Shown here piece after piece: positions 1-8,056 of a stretch of DNA of 64,000 bases. The first letter of the stretch is position 1. Each line of letters begins with the position of its first letter. Source of the stretch: Dyadobacter flavalbus (GTDB lineage: Bacteria; Bacteroidota; Bacteroidia; Cytophagales; Spirosomataceae); NCBI RefSeq assembly GCF_006149045.1, contig NZ_VBSN01000023.1, forward strand, positions 36,486 through 100,485, written 5' to 3'. Position numbers and translations under genes: made by a program. The notes beneath the pieces were generated by a model. The model did no database searches. It was given only the letters and a program-made list of their open reading frames with translations, and was not told where the DNA came from.

Positions 1-545
1 TTGCCGACGATGCAGAGGTGGAATTGCTCGGGTTGAAAAAAAATTCTCTGCAGGGTGACAGCGCCATTGCAGAAATCATGCGGAATCTGGGTGTGGAAAG
101 CGTATTTACAGAAGAAGGTGTTTTACTGGCTAAAATTCCGGAAGCCGCATCCATTGGCTGGGACTTTACAAACTGTCCGGATCTGGCACAAACGATTGCC
201 GTATGCTGCGGGCTGAAAAATATCAAGCTTTCATTAACCGGCATTGAAAGTCTGAAAATAAAGGAAACAGATCGCGTTCTCGCTTTGCAGAATGAACTTG
301 TAAAACTTGGCGCTGAACTGAAAGAAATCGAAAAAGATCATCTTTACGAAGTTTCCACACTAAAAAATGCAACGCTTTCGGAGCTGCCTTCCATCCTCAC
401 GTATGACGATCACCGAATGGCAATGGCTTTTGCACCGGCAGGAATGATCAGCCCTGTACGTATCGAAGAGCCGGGCGTTGTCGTGAAATCGTATCCGGGA
501 TTCTGGAAAGACCTGGCCAAAATCACCACGCTGGAAGAAGAATAA
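1..545 (+). CDS. aroA: 3-phosphoshikimate 1-carboxyvinyltransferase (EPSP synthase), C-terminal part
   Basis: This is the last ~180 residues of EPSP synthase, which joins shikimate-3-phosphate and phosphoenolpyruvate in the chorismate pathway in the cytoplasm. The reading frame is open at the left edge, so the start lies outside the window and the internal GTG near position 18 is not a real start. Family motifs are visible: KETDR (substrate-binding helix), DDHRMAM and the closing PGVVVKSYPGFW. Roughly 40% of a normal ~410 to 430-residue enzyme is present and the frame is intact. A lipoprotein gene begins 9 bases after the stop on the same strand, so the two are probably co-transcribed. Confidence 0.93.
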   Translation, partial: ADDAEVELLGLKKNSLQGDSAIAEIMRNLGVESVFTEEGVLLAKIPEAASIGWDFTNCPDLAQTIAVCCGLKNIKLSLTGIESLKIKETDRVLALQNELVKLGAELKEIEKDHLYEVSTLKNATLSELPSILTYDDHRMAMAFAPAGMISPVRIEEPGVVVKSYPGFWKDLAKITTLEEE

Positions 546-554
546 CTTTCAGAT

Positions 555-1241
555 ATGCTGAAACATTACGCTTTTTTGCTTCTTGTTTTATCATTTGCTC
601 CCATTTCCTGTTCCGGCCCACCCAAGCCGGAACAGCTGAAAGAACCCGGATATAATCCGCTGGAAGCCGGAAACTTTTCGGAATTTAATGTGGAAAAAAC
701 AACCTATGTTTCCGGACAGCCCGATAAAATTACAAAGCATGTGATCCGGCAGCTTACCCAGACTCCGTTTACAAATCCGGAAGGCAATCCGGTTTTTCCT
801 CAACAATATGCAACGCTGACTACGGATCAATCCTGGCAAACGGATTCGGTAGCCGTTTCATGGCATTCGGCAAATAAAGTTTTTGTGCAGGAAAACGGCC
901 GTACTGTTGTAAAGATGATTCTTCCGGTTGCAGAAGGTTTGCAATGGAACGGCAACGAATACAATGCTTCCGGAAAATGCATGTTTGAAGAAACAGCAGT
1001 AAAAAAGCCTTTTCAAACCGGCTCTTTGTTTTTCCCCAATACCGTTACAGTGATCCGGCAAAATGATTCCACACTTTTGTCCAGAAGCAAGTATACCGAA
1101 ACGTATGCTGCGGGCGTTGGTCTGATATGCCGCGAGCAAATTTACCTGCGCTATTGTTATGATGGCGATTGTCTTGGAAAAGGGATTGTCAGTTCGGGCT
1201 GGAAAAAAATTACAAAAATCAGCAAATACGGAAAGCAATGA
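555..1241 (+). CDS. Hypothetical lipoprotein, 228 aa
   Basis: I do not recognise the family. The N-terminus has a short hydrophobic stretch ending in PISC at about residues 17-20, a plausible lipoprotein signal, so the mature protein is probably lipid-anchored in the envelope. The remainder is soluble, with no membrane segments, many beta-strand-forming stretches and few cysteines. The stop overlaps the ATG of the next gene by four bases (ATGA), so translation with the subtilisin-like protease is probably coupled. A partner or accessory role for that exported protease is possible but rests only on position. Confidence 0.75.
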   Translation: MLKHYAFLLLVLSFAPISCSGPPKPEQLKEPGYNPLEAGNFSEFNVEKTTYVSGQPDKITKHVIRQLTQTPFTNPEGNPVFPQQYATLTTDQSWQTDSVAVSWHSANKVFVQENGRTVVKMILPVAEGLQWNGNEYNASGKCMFEETAVKKPFQTGSLFFPNTVTVIRQNDSTLLSRSKYTETYAAGVGLICREQIYLRYCYDGDCLGKGIVSSGWKKITKISKYGKQ

Positions 1242-2902
1242 TCAAATCTTTACTTATTCATCTTGTTACATTTTCACTGATTTCATTTCACAGCTTTGCA
1301 CAAAGCAATCCGCGATACCTCGTTCTGTACAAGGACAAGGCGAATTCTCCCTTTTCAACGGACAAACCTTCCGATTTCCTTTCCGAGCGCGCCGTAATGC
1401 GGAGAACACGGCAGAATATTGCATTGACCACACGCGATTTTCCCGTAAACCCGGCATACGTAACGGCTGTAAAACAGACCGGCGCCACAATTGTATTTTC
1501 CTCGCGCTGGTTTAACGGTTCCGTCGTTGAAGCTTCCGATGCACAGCTGGAAGCGATCAAAAAACTGCCTTTCTACAAAGGAATCGAACTCAATCTTCCC
1601 GTTGCCAATTTAAATTCAAAATCCGAAGGTGTCGAACGCATCAATGGCGCAGACCGGAAACTGGAAACCGAAGAGGATCTGGATTACGGAAGCATGAATG
1701 CCCAGCTTGCGCTGATGGAAGTGGCGCAGCATCATCAGAAAGGTTATCATGGCGAAAATATGCTCATTGCTGTGATTGACAACGGATTTAACAGCGGCGA
1801 TAAAGTTGGTTTCTTGAAACCGCTCCGCGATGAAAACCGGATTGTGGATACGTATGATTTTATGGCGCGTGAAAGCAATGTTTACAATGACGGCTCGCAT
1901 GGGCTGAACGTGTTGTCAACAATGGCCGCTTATCTTCCCGGCACAATGATCGGAGCTGCTTTTAAGGCAAGTTATGCCTTGTACCGGTCTGAAAACGACT
2001 ACATTGAATCGCCGTACGAAGAAATTACATGGCTGATGGCCGCCGAACGTGCCGACAGCATCGGTGCGGATGTGATCAATACTTCGCTGGGCTACTCCTA
2101 TTTCGACAACGAATTCGACAGGCCTGAATACAATTACACGTATGCCGATATGGATGGAAAAACCACCATGATCAGCCGGGCTGCACGATTTGCCGTGCGT
2201 ACGGGAATGCTGGTTGTGTGTGCCGCCGGCAATGAAGGAAATGATGCATGGCATTATATAACGGCACCAGCAGATGTGGATTCCGTTCTGACTGTGGGTG
2301 CCACCAATTACGAGCGCAGTTATGTGCCTTTGAGTTCAGTCGGGCCGAATGCGGCCGGCCAGCAAAAACCGGACGTTGCAGCGGTCGGTCAGCAGGCCAT
2401 TGCCGGTAACACAGCCGGGAATGTTTCGGGTCTGAACGGTACTTCGCTTGCTTCGCCGCAGATCGCAGGCTTATGTGCGATTCTCTGGCAGGCTTATCCG
2501 CAGCTTACTTCGCAGGACATTATGAAAGCAGTAAAAATGTCGGGGCACCAGGCTACGGCACCGGACAATCTGCTGGGCTACGGCGTTCCCGATCTGGTTA
2601 AAGCGGCGGAATATATCGACAGTAACTTCAAACCGCTGGGCACTGAAAGTGAAACGATCAGGCAAATTGTCATTGCCCCGAACCCGGCACAAAAAGAACT
2701 GGTATTAACAATTCCTGCTGCTTTGGTTGGAAAAAAAGCAGATCTTGCACTTTACGGCGTGAACGGCGCATCTTTGGGAAACACGGAATCGCAGCTTGCA
2801 GCCAGCCAGGTCATTTCCACGGCACATTTATCTTCCGGACTTTATTTTCTCAGAATCCGCGTCAATAATCAGGAACGAGCCTTGAAATTTATAAAGCAGT
2901 AG
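1238..2902 (+). CDS. Secreted S8 (subtilisin-like) serine peptidase with T9SS sorting domain, 554 aa
   Basis: A subtilase probably exported by the Sec pathway and then across the outer membrane by the type IX system. I start it at ATG 1238, which gives a clean signal peptide (MIKSLLIHLV... ending near FAQ); the frame is open further upstream but that adds a non-signal extension inside the previous gene. The triad is visible in order: Asp about 181 in AVIDNGF, His about 221 in DGSHGLN, Ser about 403 in GTSLASP, with the oxyanion Asn about 332 in AAGNEGN. The last ~80 residues form a type A sorting domain: an APNP start, a GLYFLRI core and a FIKQ end. It overlaps the preceding lipoprotein by ATGA. 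Its end overlaps the convergent NUDIX gene by 14 bases. Confidence 0.92.
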   Translation: MIKSLLIHLVTFSLISFHSFAQSNPRYLVLYKDKANSPFSTDKPSDFLSERAVMRRTRQNIALTTRDFPVNPAYVTAVKQTGATIVFSSRWFNGSVVEASDAQLEAIKKLPFYKGIELNLPVANLNSKSEGVERINGADRKLETEEDLDYGSMNAQLALMEVAQHHQKGYHGENMLIAVIDNGFNSGDKVGFLKPLRDENRIVDTYDFMARESNVYNDGSHGLNVLSTMAAYLPGTMIGAAFKASYALYRSENDYIESPYEEITWLMAAERADSIGADVINTSLGYSYFDNEFDRPEYNYTYADMDGKTTMISRAARFAVRTGMLVVCAAGNEGNDAWHYITAPADVDSVLTVGATNYERSYVPLSSVGPNAAGQQKPDVAAVGQQAIAGNTAGNVSGLNGTSLASPQIAGLCAILWQAYPQLTSQDIMKAVKMSGHQATAPDNLLGYGVPDLVKAAEYIDSNFKPLGTESETIRQIVIAPNPAQKELVLTIPAALVGKKADLALYGVNGASLGNTESQLAASQVISTAHLSSGLYFLRIRVNNQERALKFIKQ

Positions 2903-3428
2903 TTTTCCTGACCATGCGCATAATGGATTCCGAATTGTTAAGCTTTTCAATATCTGCAACCGGAACCCAGCGGACGTCCATGGATTCATCATTTAAAACA
3001 ATAGACTGGCCGGGTTCAGCCCTGAACAGAAAGCGTACATCATAATGATTATGCGCAGGCAAATTGTTTCTTTCCGGGATCAGATGAATGTCTATATCAA
3101 AAATCCCTTTTTTGAATAATACAAGCTGTTCTATGCCGGTTTCTTCACTGATTTCCTTGCGTGCAACCGCTTCCACATCCGGATCGCCGTCACAATGGCC
3201 GCCAGGCTGGAACCAGCGGTCCAGCTTGCGGTGATGCAGCATTAAAACCGAACCCAGATCTGACGAAAGTACCCATCCGGAGGCTGTTACATGCCCTGTA
3301 AGCAGCGTTCGTTCAAAGCATTCGGGATTGTTCCTGACAAAATCCAGCATTTCCCGGTACATATCGTTTTCATTTCCGTTTTCCGGTTCATACGCTCCGA
3401 GCAGGGATAATAAACTGTTTCGCTTCAT
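2889..3428 (-). CDS. NUDIX hydrolase, 179 aa
   Basis: A cytoplasmic NUDIX-fold hydrolase of nucleoside-diphosphate-linked substrates; the substrate cannot be read from sequence. The core box is GGHCDGDPDVEAVARKEISE followed by ETGI, close to the canonical signature. The first Glu position is shifted and Lys replaces Arg before the EISEETG block, variants that occur in this GGHCDGD-type subgroup. The metal-binding E-x-x-E-E set is present, so activity is expected. It is convergent with the subtilase gene and overlaps its end by 14 bases. Confidence 0.88.
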   Translation of the reverse strand: MKRNSLLSLLGAYEPENGNENDMYREMLDFVRNNPECFERTLLTGHVTASGWVLSSDLGSVLMLHHRKLDRWFQPGGHCDGDPDVEAVARKEISEETGIEQLVLFKKGIFDIDIHLIPERNNLPAHNHYDVRFLFRAEPGQSIVLNDESMDVRWVPVADIEKLNNSESIMRMVRKTTAL

Positions 3429-3500
3429 GTAGGCTATGTAATTTTTTCATTCTAATTTCACCACAAGTTTAATACATCAGGAATAAACCATTTGTCAGAA

Positions 3501-4409
3501 ATGAAAAAGTATCTGTTATCTGTTTGCTTTGCTGCTTTGCTCGCAACCAGTTCCATGTCACAGCGCACACCGCAGCCAAGTCCCGCAGCCGGCGTGATGC
3601 AGACGATCGGCGTTACGGATTTTAGCATAAAATACTCCAAGCCAAGCCTGAAAGGACGCAAGGTTTTTGCAGACAGCTCTGAACTCGCACCATATAACCA
3701 GCTTTGGCGCACCGGAGCCAATATGGCCACCGTTTTCGAATCGAGCACGGAATTTACTTTCGGGAACAAAAAAGTGCCTGCCGGAAAATATGCGCTTTTC
3801 TCCATTCCTTCCGGCGCAGCATGGACGGTCATTCTGAATAAAAACTACAATCAGCCGGGAACCAACGATTACAAGGAAACAGAAGATGCAGCCCGCATTA
3901 TGGTATATCCGACTTCAGGTGAATTTACAGAAACGTTCAAAATTGACATTTCACCGCTTTCCGACAGCAGTGCCGTTATGGATCTTGCCTGGTCATCGGT
4001 TCATGTTCCGGTTCCGCTTTCCGTAAGTACAGAAAGCCTGACGACGACGGCATTGAACAAGGCAGTTGCCGAAAAACCCGAAGACGTGGCTACTTTGCAA
4101 AGCGCCGCCGGCTATATGCTGTCAAAAGGAAAAGATCTGCAGGTCGCACTTTCACTGGCCGACAAAGCCATTGGATTAAAGGAATCCTTTTCCAATCTTT
4201 GGCTAAAAGCGCAGATTCTCAACAAACTTGGAAAGGTCAATGAAGCGCTTCCGGTTGCGCAGAAAGCCCTGGCAATGGGCAGTACTTCCGGCGAAGGCTC
4301 ATTCAGTTTCTACAAAGGTCAGATTGAAAAAGGCATCGCCGAAATGCAGGCCAAAGCCGCTTCCACAAAGGCAGTCGCTTCCGCAACAAAGGCTAAAAAG
4401 AAAAAGTAA
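3501..4409 (+). CDS. DUF2911 domain-containing exported protein, 302 aa
   Basis: An exported protein of the DUF2911 family, which is common in Bacteroidota and has no settled function. ATG 3501 gives a good signal peptide (MKKYLLSVCFAALLA, cleavage near SQ); an upstream in-frame TTG at 3492 is less likely. DUF2911 spans roughly residues 25 to 170, recognised by the SPAAGVMQTIG opening, the LKGRKVF and LWRTGAN motifs, and GKYALFSIP. After it comes an Ala-rich helical segment with TPR-like pairs (ALSLADKAIG, ALPVAQKALAMG) and a basic Lys-rich tail. A strong hairpin follows the stop. Confidence 0.88.
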   Translation: MKKYLLSVCFAALLATSSMSQRTPQPSPAAGVMQTIGVTDFSIKYSKPSLKGRKVFADSSELAPYNQLWRTGANMATVFESSTEFTFGNKKVPAGKYALFSIPSGAAWTVILNKNYNQPGTNDYKETEDAARIMVYPTSGEFTETFKIDISPLSDSSAVMDLAWSSVHVPVPLSVSTESLTTTALNKAVAEKPEDVATLQSAAGYMLSKGKDLQVALSLADKAIGLKESFSNLWLKAQILNKLGKVNEALPVAQKALAMGSTSGEGSFSFYKGQIEKGIAEMQAKAASTKAVASATKAKKKK

Positions 4410-4426
4410 TTGATTCAGAACAATAT

Positions 4427-4460
4427 AATTGCGGCAGGACTTGAAAAGCCTGCCGCAATT
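4427..4460. terminator. Bidirectional hairpin terminator
   Basis: A perfect 12-bp stem (aattgcggcagg / cctgccgcaatt) with a 10-base loop sits between the convergent DUF2911 and TRIC-channel genes. The right arm runs into the TAA of the minus-strand gene. A-rich sequence flanks the stem on the right and a weaker AT-rich run on the left, so it can serve both strands. Confidence 0.8.
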
Positions 4461-5067
4461 ATCTAAAAAATTTCGGAACACTCCAGTGATACCGCACGGC
4501 CAGAATCCGGAGAATAATAATTACAAGCGATGCCGCAATGAATGCCGTGTTGCGTTCTGCACCGAGCTTGTTCAGCAGCAAATAACTGCATGCGCCTGTA
4601 AAGCAAGCCGTAGCATATACTTCCTTCCGGTAAATAATCGGAATTTCATTGGTCATGACATCGCGGAGTACACCGCCCATAGTGGCAGTAAAAACGCCCA
4701 TAATCACGGCAATTTCCGGTCTTACGCCTAAGTACAGCGCCTTTTCGGTTCCGATAATGGTAAAAAGCGCAATGCCGAACGTATCGAAAAGAAACATGGT
4801 CTTTCTTAGCCTCAGCACAAATTTGTAAAATACCGAAGTCACCAGAATGCCGGCAATAATAGCGTATATAATCGTGATGTCACTGATCCAGACCAGCGGG
4901 TAACTGCCCAACAGAATGTCGCGCAGCGTTCCGCCGCCGATGGAAGAAATAAAAGCCGTAAAACTGGCACCAAACCAGTCCTGATGCTTCTGATCCTTAA
5001 CTGCCAGCGCACCTGAAATGGCAAATGCAAAGGTTCCTGTTATTTCCAGAATATACTGAATACCCAT
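4459..5067 (-). CDS. Trimeric intracellular cation (TRIC) channel family membrane protein, 202 aa
   Basis: An inner-membrane protein of the prokaryotic TRIC (UPF0126/YicG-like) family, thought to form potassium-permeable trimers. It has about seven hydrophobic segments and two pseudo-repeated halves. The diagnostic loop SSIGGGTLRDILLG lies at about residues 40-53 and its counterpart MGGVLRDVMTNEIP at about 130, in the two glycine-rich re-entrant regions. Length is typical. It follows thyA by only 9 bases on the same strand, so it is probably the last gene of an OsmC-thyA-TRIC transcript ending at the 4427-4460 hairpin. Confidence 0.88.
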   Translation of the reverse strand: MGIQYILEITGTFAFAISGALAVKDQKHQDWFGASFTAFISSIGGGTLRDILLGSYPLVWISDITIIYAIIAGILVTSVFYKFVLRLRKTMFLFDTFGIALFTIIGTEKALYLGVRPEIAVIMGVFTATMGGVLRDVMTNEIPIIYRKEVYATACFTGACSYLLLNKLGAERNTAFIAASLVIIILRILAVRYHWSVPKFFR

Positions 5068-5076
5068 TCTGACTTT

Positions 5077-5898
5077 CTAGACTGCAACGGGTGCTTTTAT
5101 GCCCGGCCACGGATTGTAATTCTGAAGTTCGAAATCCTCAAACCTGAAATCAAATACACTTTTTACGTCCGGGTTGATGGCCATGACAGGCAATGCACGC
5201 GGCGTACGGCTCAACTGCAGTTCAACCTGTTCAAGATGATTCAGGTAAATATGCGTATCGCCGCCTGTCCAGATAAATTCTCCAAGATCCAGTTCACATT
5301 CCTGCGCAATCATCATCGTAAGCAGTGCATAGCTGGCAATATTGAACGGAACACCCAGAAAAACATCCGCACTGCGCTGATAAAGCTGGCAGGACAGCTT
5401 GCCTCGGGTTTCACCGGCTTCTTCATCGGGCGGCGCCACGTAAAACTGAAACAATGCATGACAAGGCTGCAATTTCATTTCCGACAGCTCGGAAGGGTTC
5501 CAGGCCGAAACAATGATACGGCGGGAGTCCGGCGTACTTTTCAGCTGTTTAAGAACTTCCTGAAGCTGGTCTACGGTTTTGCCGTTTGCGCCTTCCCAGC
5601 TGCGCCATTGCTTTCCGTAAACCGGGCCAAGGTCTCCGTTTTCGTCCGCCCATTCGTCCCAGATGGAAACGCCGTGTTCTTTCAGGTAAGCAATATTGGT
5701 GTCGCCGCGCAAAAACCACAGCAGCTCGTAAATGATCGATTTGGTATGGACTTTCTTCGTTGTGACCAAAGGAAAACCGTCTTTCAGGTTGAAGCGCATC
5801 TGATAACCGAAAACGCTGATCGTTCCGGTTCCGGTTCTGTCGGTTTTACGGACGCCGTTATCCAGTATATGGCGTAATAAGTCGTGGTATTGCTGCAT
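5077..5898 (-). CDS. thyA: Thymidylate synthase, 273 aa
   Basis: Converts dUMP and methylene-tetrahydrofolate to dTMP and dihydrofolate in the cytoplasm. It is full length and close to other ThyA proteins. The nucleophile is Cys146 in [10 protein letters not shown]. The phosphate-binding [10 protein letters not shown] (about 126-135), folate-site residues ([10 protein letters not shown]) and a C-terminal PGIKAPVAV tail are present. Downstream is the TRIC gene, 9 bases away; upstream is the OsmC-like gene, 32 bases away. No dihydrofolate reductase gene is adjacent, although folA often neighbours thyA elsewhere. Confidence 0.97.
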   Translation of the reverse strand: MQQYHDLLRHILDNGVRKTDRTGTGTISVFGYQMRFNLKDGFPLVTTKKVHTKSIIYELLWFLRGDTNIAYLKEHGVSIWDEWADENGDLGPVYGKQWRSWEGANGKTVDQLQEVLKQLKSTPDSRRIIVSAWNPSELSEMKLQPCHALFQFYVAPPDEEAGETRGKLSCQLYQRSADVFLGVPFNIASYALLTMMIAQECELDLGEFIWTGGDTHIYLNHLEQVELQLSRTPRALPVMAINPDVKSVFDFRFEDFELQNYNPWPGIKAPVAV

Positions 5899-5930
5899 TG
5901 TATTAATAAAAAGCGCTTGAATTAAATCGG

Positions 5931-6359
5931 TTAAACAGTTACAATTTCAATATCGTACGTGATTGTGGCAAGCGCTTCCAGCTGTGCAGTTGCTGAACAA
6001 TACTTTTCCATCGACAAGGCCACAGCGCGGCTGATCTTGTTCTGGTCCAGATTATTGCCTGCAAACTGGTAAATCATATGAATTTTCCGGAACGGCTTCC
6101 GTTGGGTGTCTTCTTCCTGCACGCGGTCGCCTTCGGCCGAAATGCGGAAATCTGTAATGTCCTGACGTTGTTTTTTAAGGATCAGAACCACGTCGATGGC
6201 ACTGCAGCTGGCAAGTCCCATCAGCAGCAATTCCATAGGCCGCACGCCAAGGTTGCTTCCACCTATATCCGACGATGCGTCGGTATGTACTTTGATTTCC
6301 GATGAACCGCTTCCTTCAAAATGAAAGGCGTCATCCACACGAACAAGTTCTATTTTCAT
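5931..6359 (-). CDS. OsmC/Ohr family protein, 142 aa
   Basis: A small cytoplasmic protein of the OsmC superfamily, whose members reduce organic or fatty-acid hydroperoxides with two cysteines. Both are visible: one in [10 protein letters not shown] at about residue 51, the other in [10 protein letters not shown] at about 118. The [14 protein letters not shown] block is typical of the YhfA-like OsmC subgroup. It is the first gene of a likely minus-strand transcript with thyA and the TRIC channel. The link to thyA looks positional rather than functional. Confidence 0.88.
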   Translation of the reverse strand: MKIELVRVDDAFHFEGSGSSEIKVHTDASSDIGGSNLGVRPMELLLMGLASCSAIDVVLILKKQRQDITDFRISAEGDRVQEEDTQRKPFRKIHMIYQFAGNNLDQNKISRAVALSMEKYCSATAQLEALATITYDIEIVTV

Positions 6360-6534
6360 AATTTTACTTCGGTTACTGTAATTGAGGTTTTGTTAATGAC
6401 AAGATCGTTAACCCGTTATTGCCATTCAACCGTTCCTGCCCTGATTTAATGCCTGTTTTAAGCCGATTCTGTTTTAATAAGGATTTGAGCTGTATCAAAG
6501 TTCAAATATACTTCATCAAACGTGATTCGGCTAT

Positions 6535-6564
6535 TTGACGGAATAATTTAAAAACAAGTATAAT
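6535..6564 (+). promoter_or_regulatory. Candidate promoter for the 6607 lipoprotein gene
   Basis: TTGACG, 18 bases, then TATAAT lies 42 bases before the start codon. This matches the general bacterial housekeeping consensus better than the Bacteroidota TTTG/TAnnTTTG form, although TATAATCCTTG partly fits the latter. The 247-base gap between the divergent OsmC and lipoprotein genes is a natural place for promoters; I saw nothing else in it. Confidence 0.35.
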
Positions 6565-6606
6565 CCTTGTATATTCGTTTTATCAAAAGATCAACGTTCT
6601 ATAAAT

Positions 6607-7041
6607 ATGTTCAGACTATATTCGAGCATTCTGATTTCAGCCATTCTGTTTTCCAATTGTCAAAGCGAATCTGAATCAACGCCTGTTGAGGCCGAAAAAC
6701 CTTTAACCCAGAAGGATTTGTCCGGAATGTATAAAGGTTACAAGGTTTTTAATAAATCAACCGAGGATTCTTCGGAAGTTTCGCTGCAGCTTAACTGGAT
6801 ATCGGACAATAAAATGAAGCTGGAAGAAATCACGCCGTACAATTATACGACCCAGATCGAAATGGACGGCTTTGATTTTGTTTATGACCGCGGCATCGGC
6901 GAGGACGAATGCGGCGCTACGTCGCTGACAGGAACCGGGAATTTCAAGGGAACACAGCTTTATCTGATTGAAACCATTAAATGTGTGAACGGAAACGGCC
7001 CTGATAAATTTATGGAATACCGGGTCAAAAAAATTCAGTAA
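6607..7041 (+). CDS. Hypothetical lipoprotein, 144 aa
   Basis: Family not recognised. The N-terminus (MFRLYSSILISAILFSNC) is a short lipoprotein signal with the lipidated Cys at about residue 18, followed by an acidic Ser/Glu linker, which in Bacteroidota can direct lipoproteins to the cell surface. The soluble domain (about 35-144) begins with DLSGMYKGYKVF and has a pattern suggesting a small beta-barrel or lipocalin-like fold, with two cysteines (in GEDECGATS and IKCVNG) that may form a disulfide. The pterin dehydratase gene starts 15 bases after its stop. Confidence 0.75.
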   Translation: MFRLYSSILISAILFSNCQSESESTPVEAEKPLTQKDLSGMYKGYKVFNKSTEDSSEVSLQLNWISDNKMKLEEITPYNYTTQIEMDGFDFVYDRGIGEDECGATSLTGTGNFKGTQLYLIETIKCVNGNGPDKFMEYRVKKIQ

Positions 7042-7056
7042 AAAGCCCTGCAAAAA

Positions 7057-7299
7057 ATGTGGAAAGAAGAAGATAACAGACTGAAGAAAAGTTTCACGTT
7101 CAGGAATTTCAAGGAAGCTTTCCGTTTCATGACCGAAATTGCTTTCATTGCCGATGAACTGGACCATCATCCTTTCTGGACCAATTCCTATAATAAAGTC
7201 AGCTTTGAACTGAATACACACGATGCAGGAAACGTTGTTACAGGAAAAGACAGAAACCTTGCTGCTGCAATCGACGAAATCTTTAAAAAATTTGAATAA
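7057..7299 (+). CDS. phhB: 4a-hydroxytetrahydrobiopterin dehydratase (pterin-4a-carbinolamine dehydratase), 80 aa
   Basis: Dehydrates the 4a-hydroxy pterin made by aromatic amino acid hydroxylases so the cofactor can be recycled. The protein is a little shorter than the usual ~95 to 110 residues because it starts close to the conserved core, but the core is intact: [16 protein letters not shown], then [15 protein letters not shown] with the paired active-site histidines, then the T-H-D-A-G-x-V-T segment. No phenylalanine hydroxylase lies nearby. Some homologues occur in organisms using other pterins such as molybdopterin, so the physiological substrate is uncertain. Confidence 0.9.
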   Translation: MWKEEDNRLKKSFTFRNFKEAFRFMTEIAFIADELDHHPFWTNSYNKVSFELNTHDAGNVVTGKDRNLAAAIDEIFKKFE

Positions 7300-7345
7300 A
7301 ATAACCGCGCGGCTGACGGATCAATATATGCCGGTCAGAATATAG

Positions 7346-8047
7346 ATGAAACTTTACATTGTTCCCACACCGATCGGCAATCTTGAAGATATTACGCTTC
7401 GCGCTGTCCATGTTCTGAAAAGTGTTGATGTTGTACTGGCAGAAGATACCCGTACATCCGGCACTTTGCTGAAACATCTCGGCATTTCCAAACCGATGCA
7501 CAGCTATCACATTCATAATGAGCACCAGACCGTTATGCGCGTAACGGAGCGTATCCTGAAAGGTGAAACCATGGCGCTCATTTCCGACGCAGGCACGCCT
7601 GCCGTTTCCGACCCCGGTTTTCTGCTGGTGCGCGAGTGTATAAAACAGGGCGTAACCGTTGAATGCCTTCCCGGCCCCACGGCCTTTGTTCCCGCACTTG
7701 TCAATTCCGGACTTCCCTCCGACCGCTTCACTTTCGAAGGTTTTCTGCCGCACAAGAAAGGCCGGCAGACACGTCTCCAGAACCTTGTACAGGAAGAAAG
7801 AACGATGATTTTTTACGAATCGCCGCACAGACTTGTAAAGGCGCTGCAGCAGTTTGCCGAATATTTCGGAAAAGAAAGGCAAGTAAGCGTTTCCAGGGAA
7901 CTGACAAAGATTTATGAAGAAAATGTGCGTGGCACTTTAGAGGAAGTAATTGCTTATTTTTCCGGAAAAACGGTGAAAGGTGAAATTGTGATCGTGCTGG
8001 CTGGAAAAGCAGAGGAAAAAAAGAAATCTGAAAAATACGAGGATTAA
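7346..8047 (+). CDS. rsmI: 16S rRNA (cytidine1402-2'-O)-methyltransferase, 233 aa
   Basis: Methylates the ribose of C1402 in the decoding centre of 16S rRNA using S-adenosylmethionine. It belongs to the tetrapyrrole-methylase fold. Visible motifs are the N-terminal YIVPTPIGNLEDITLRA, the AEDTR site at about residue 33, and SDAGTPAVSDPG at about 80-91, which together form the cofactor and substrate pocket. GPTAFVPALVNSGLP and FEGFLPHKKGRQ follow. At 233 residues it is shorter than E. coli RsmI (~286), mainly at the C-terminus, as is common in this phylum. The DUF4105 gene begins 9 bases downstream. Confidence 0.95.
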   Translation: MKLYIVPTPIGNLEDITLRAVHVLKSVDVVLAEDTRTSGTLLKHLGISKPMHSYHIHNEHQTVMRVTERILKGETMALISDAGTPAVSDPGFLLVRECIKQGVTVECLPGPTAFVPALVNSGLPSDRFTFEGFLPHKKGRQTRLQNLVQEERTMIFYESPHRLVKALQQFAEYFGKERQVSVSRELTKIYEENVRGTLEEVIAYFSGKTVKGEIVIVLAGKAEEKKKSEKYED

Positions 8048-8056
8048 ATATCCTGA

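Noticed and set aside
1169..1237. Extended N-terminus for the subtilase
   Set aside because: The extra 23 residues overlap the lipoprotein gene and would hide a clean signal peptide starting at 1238.
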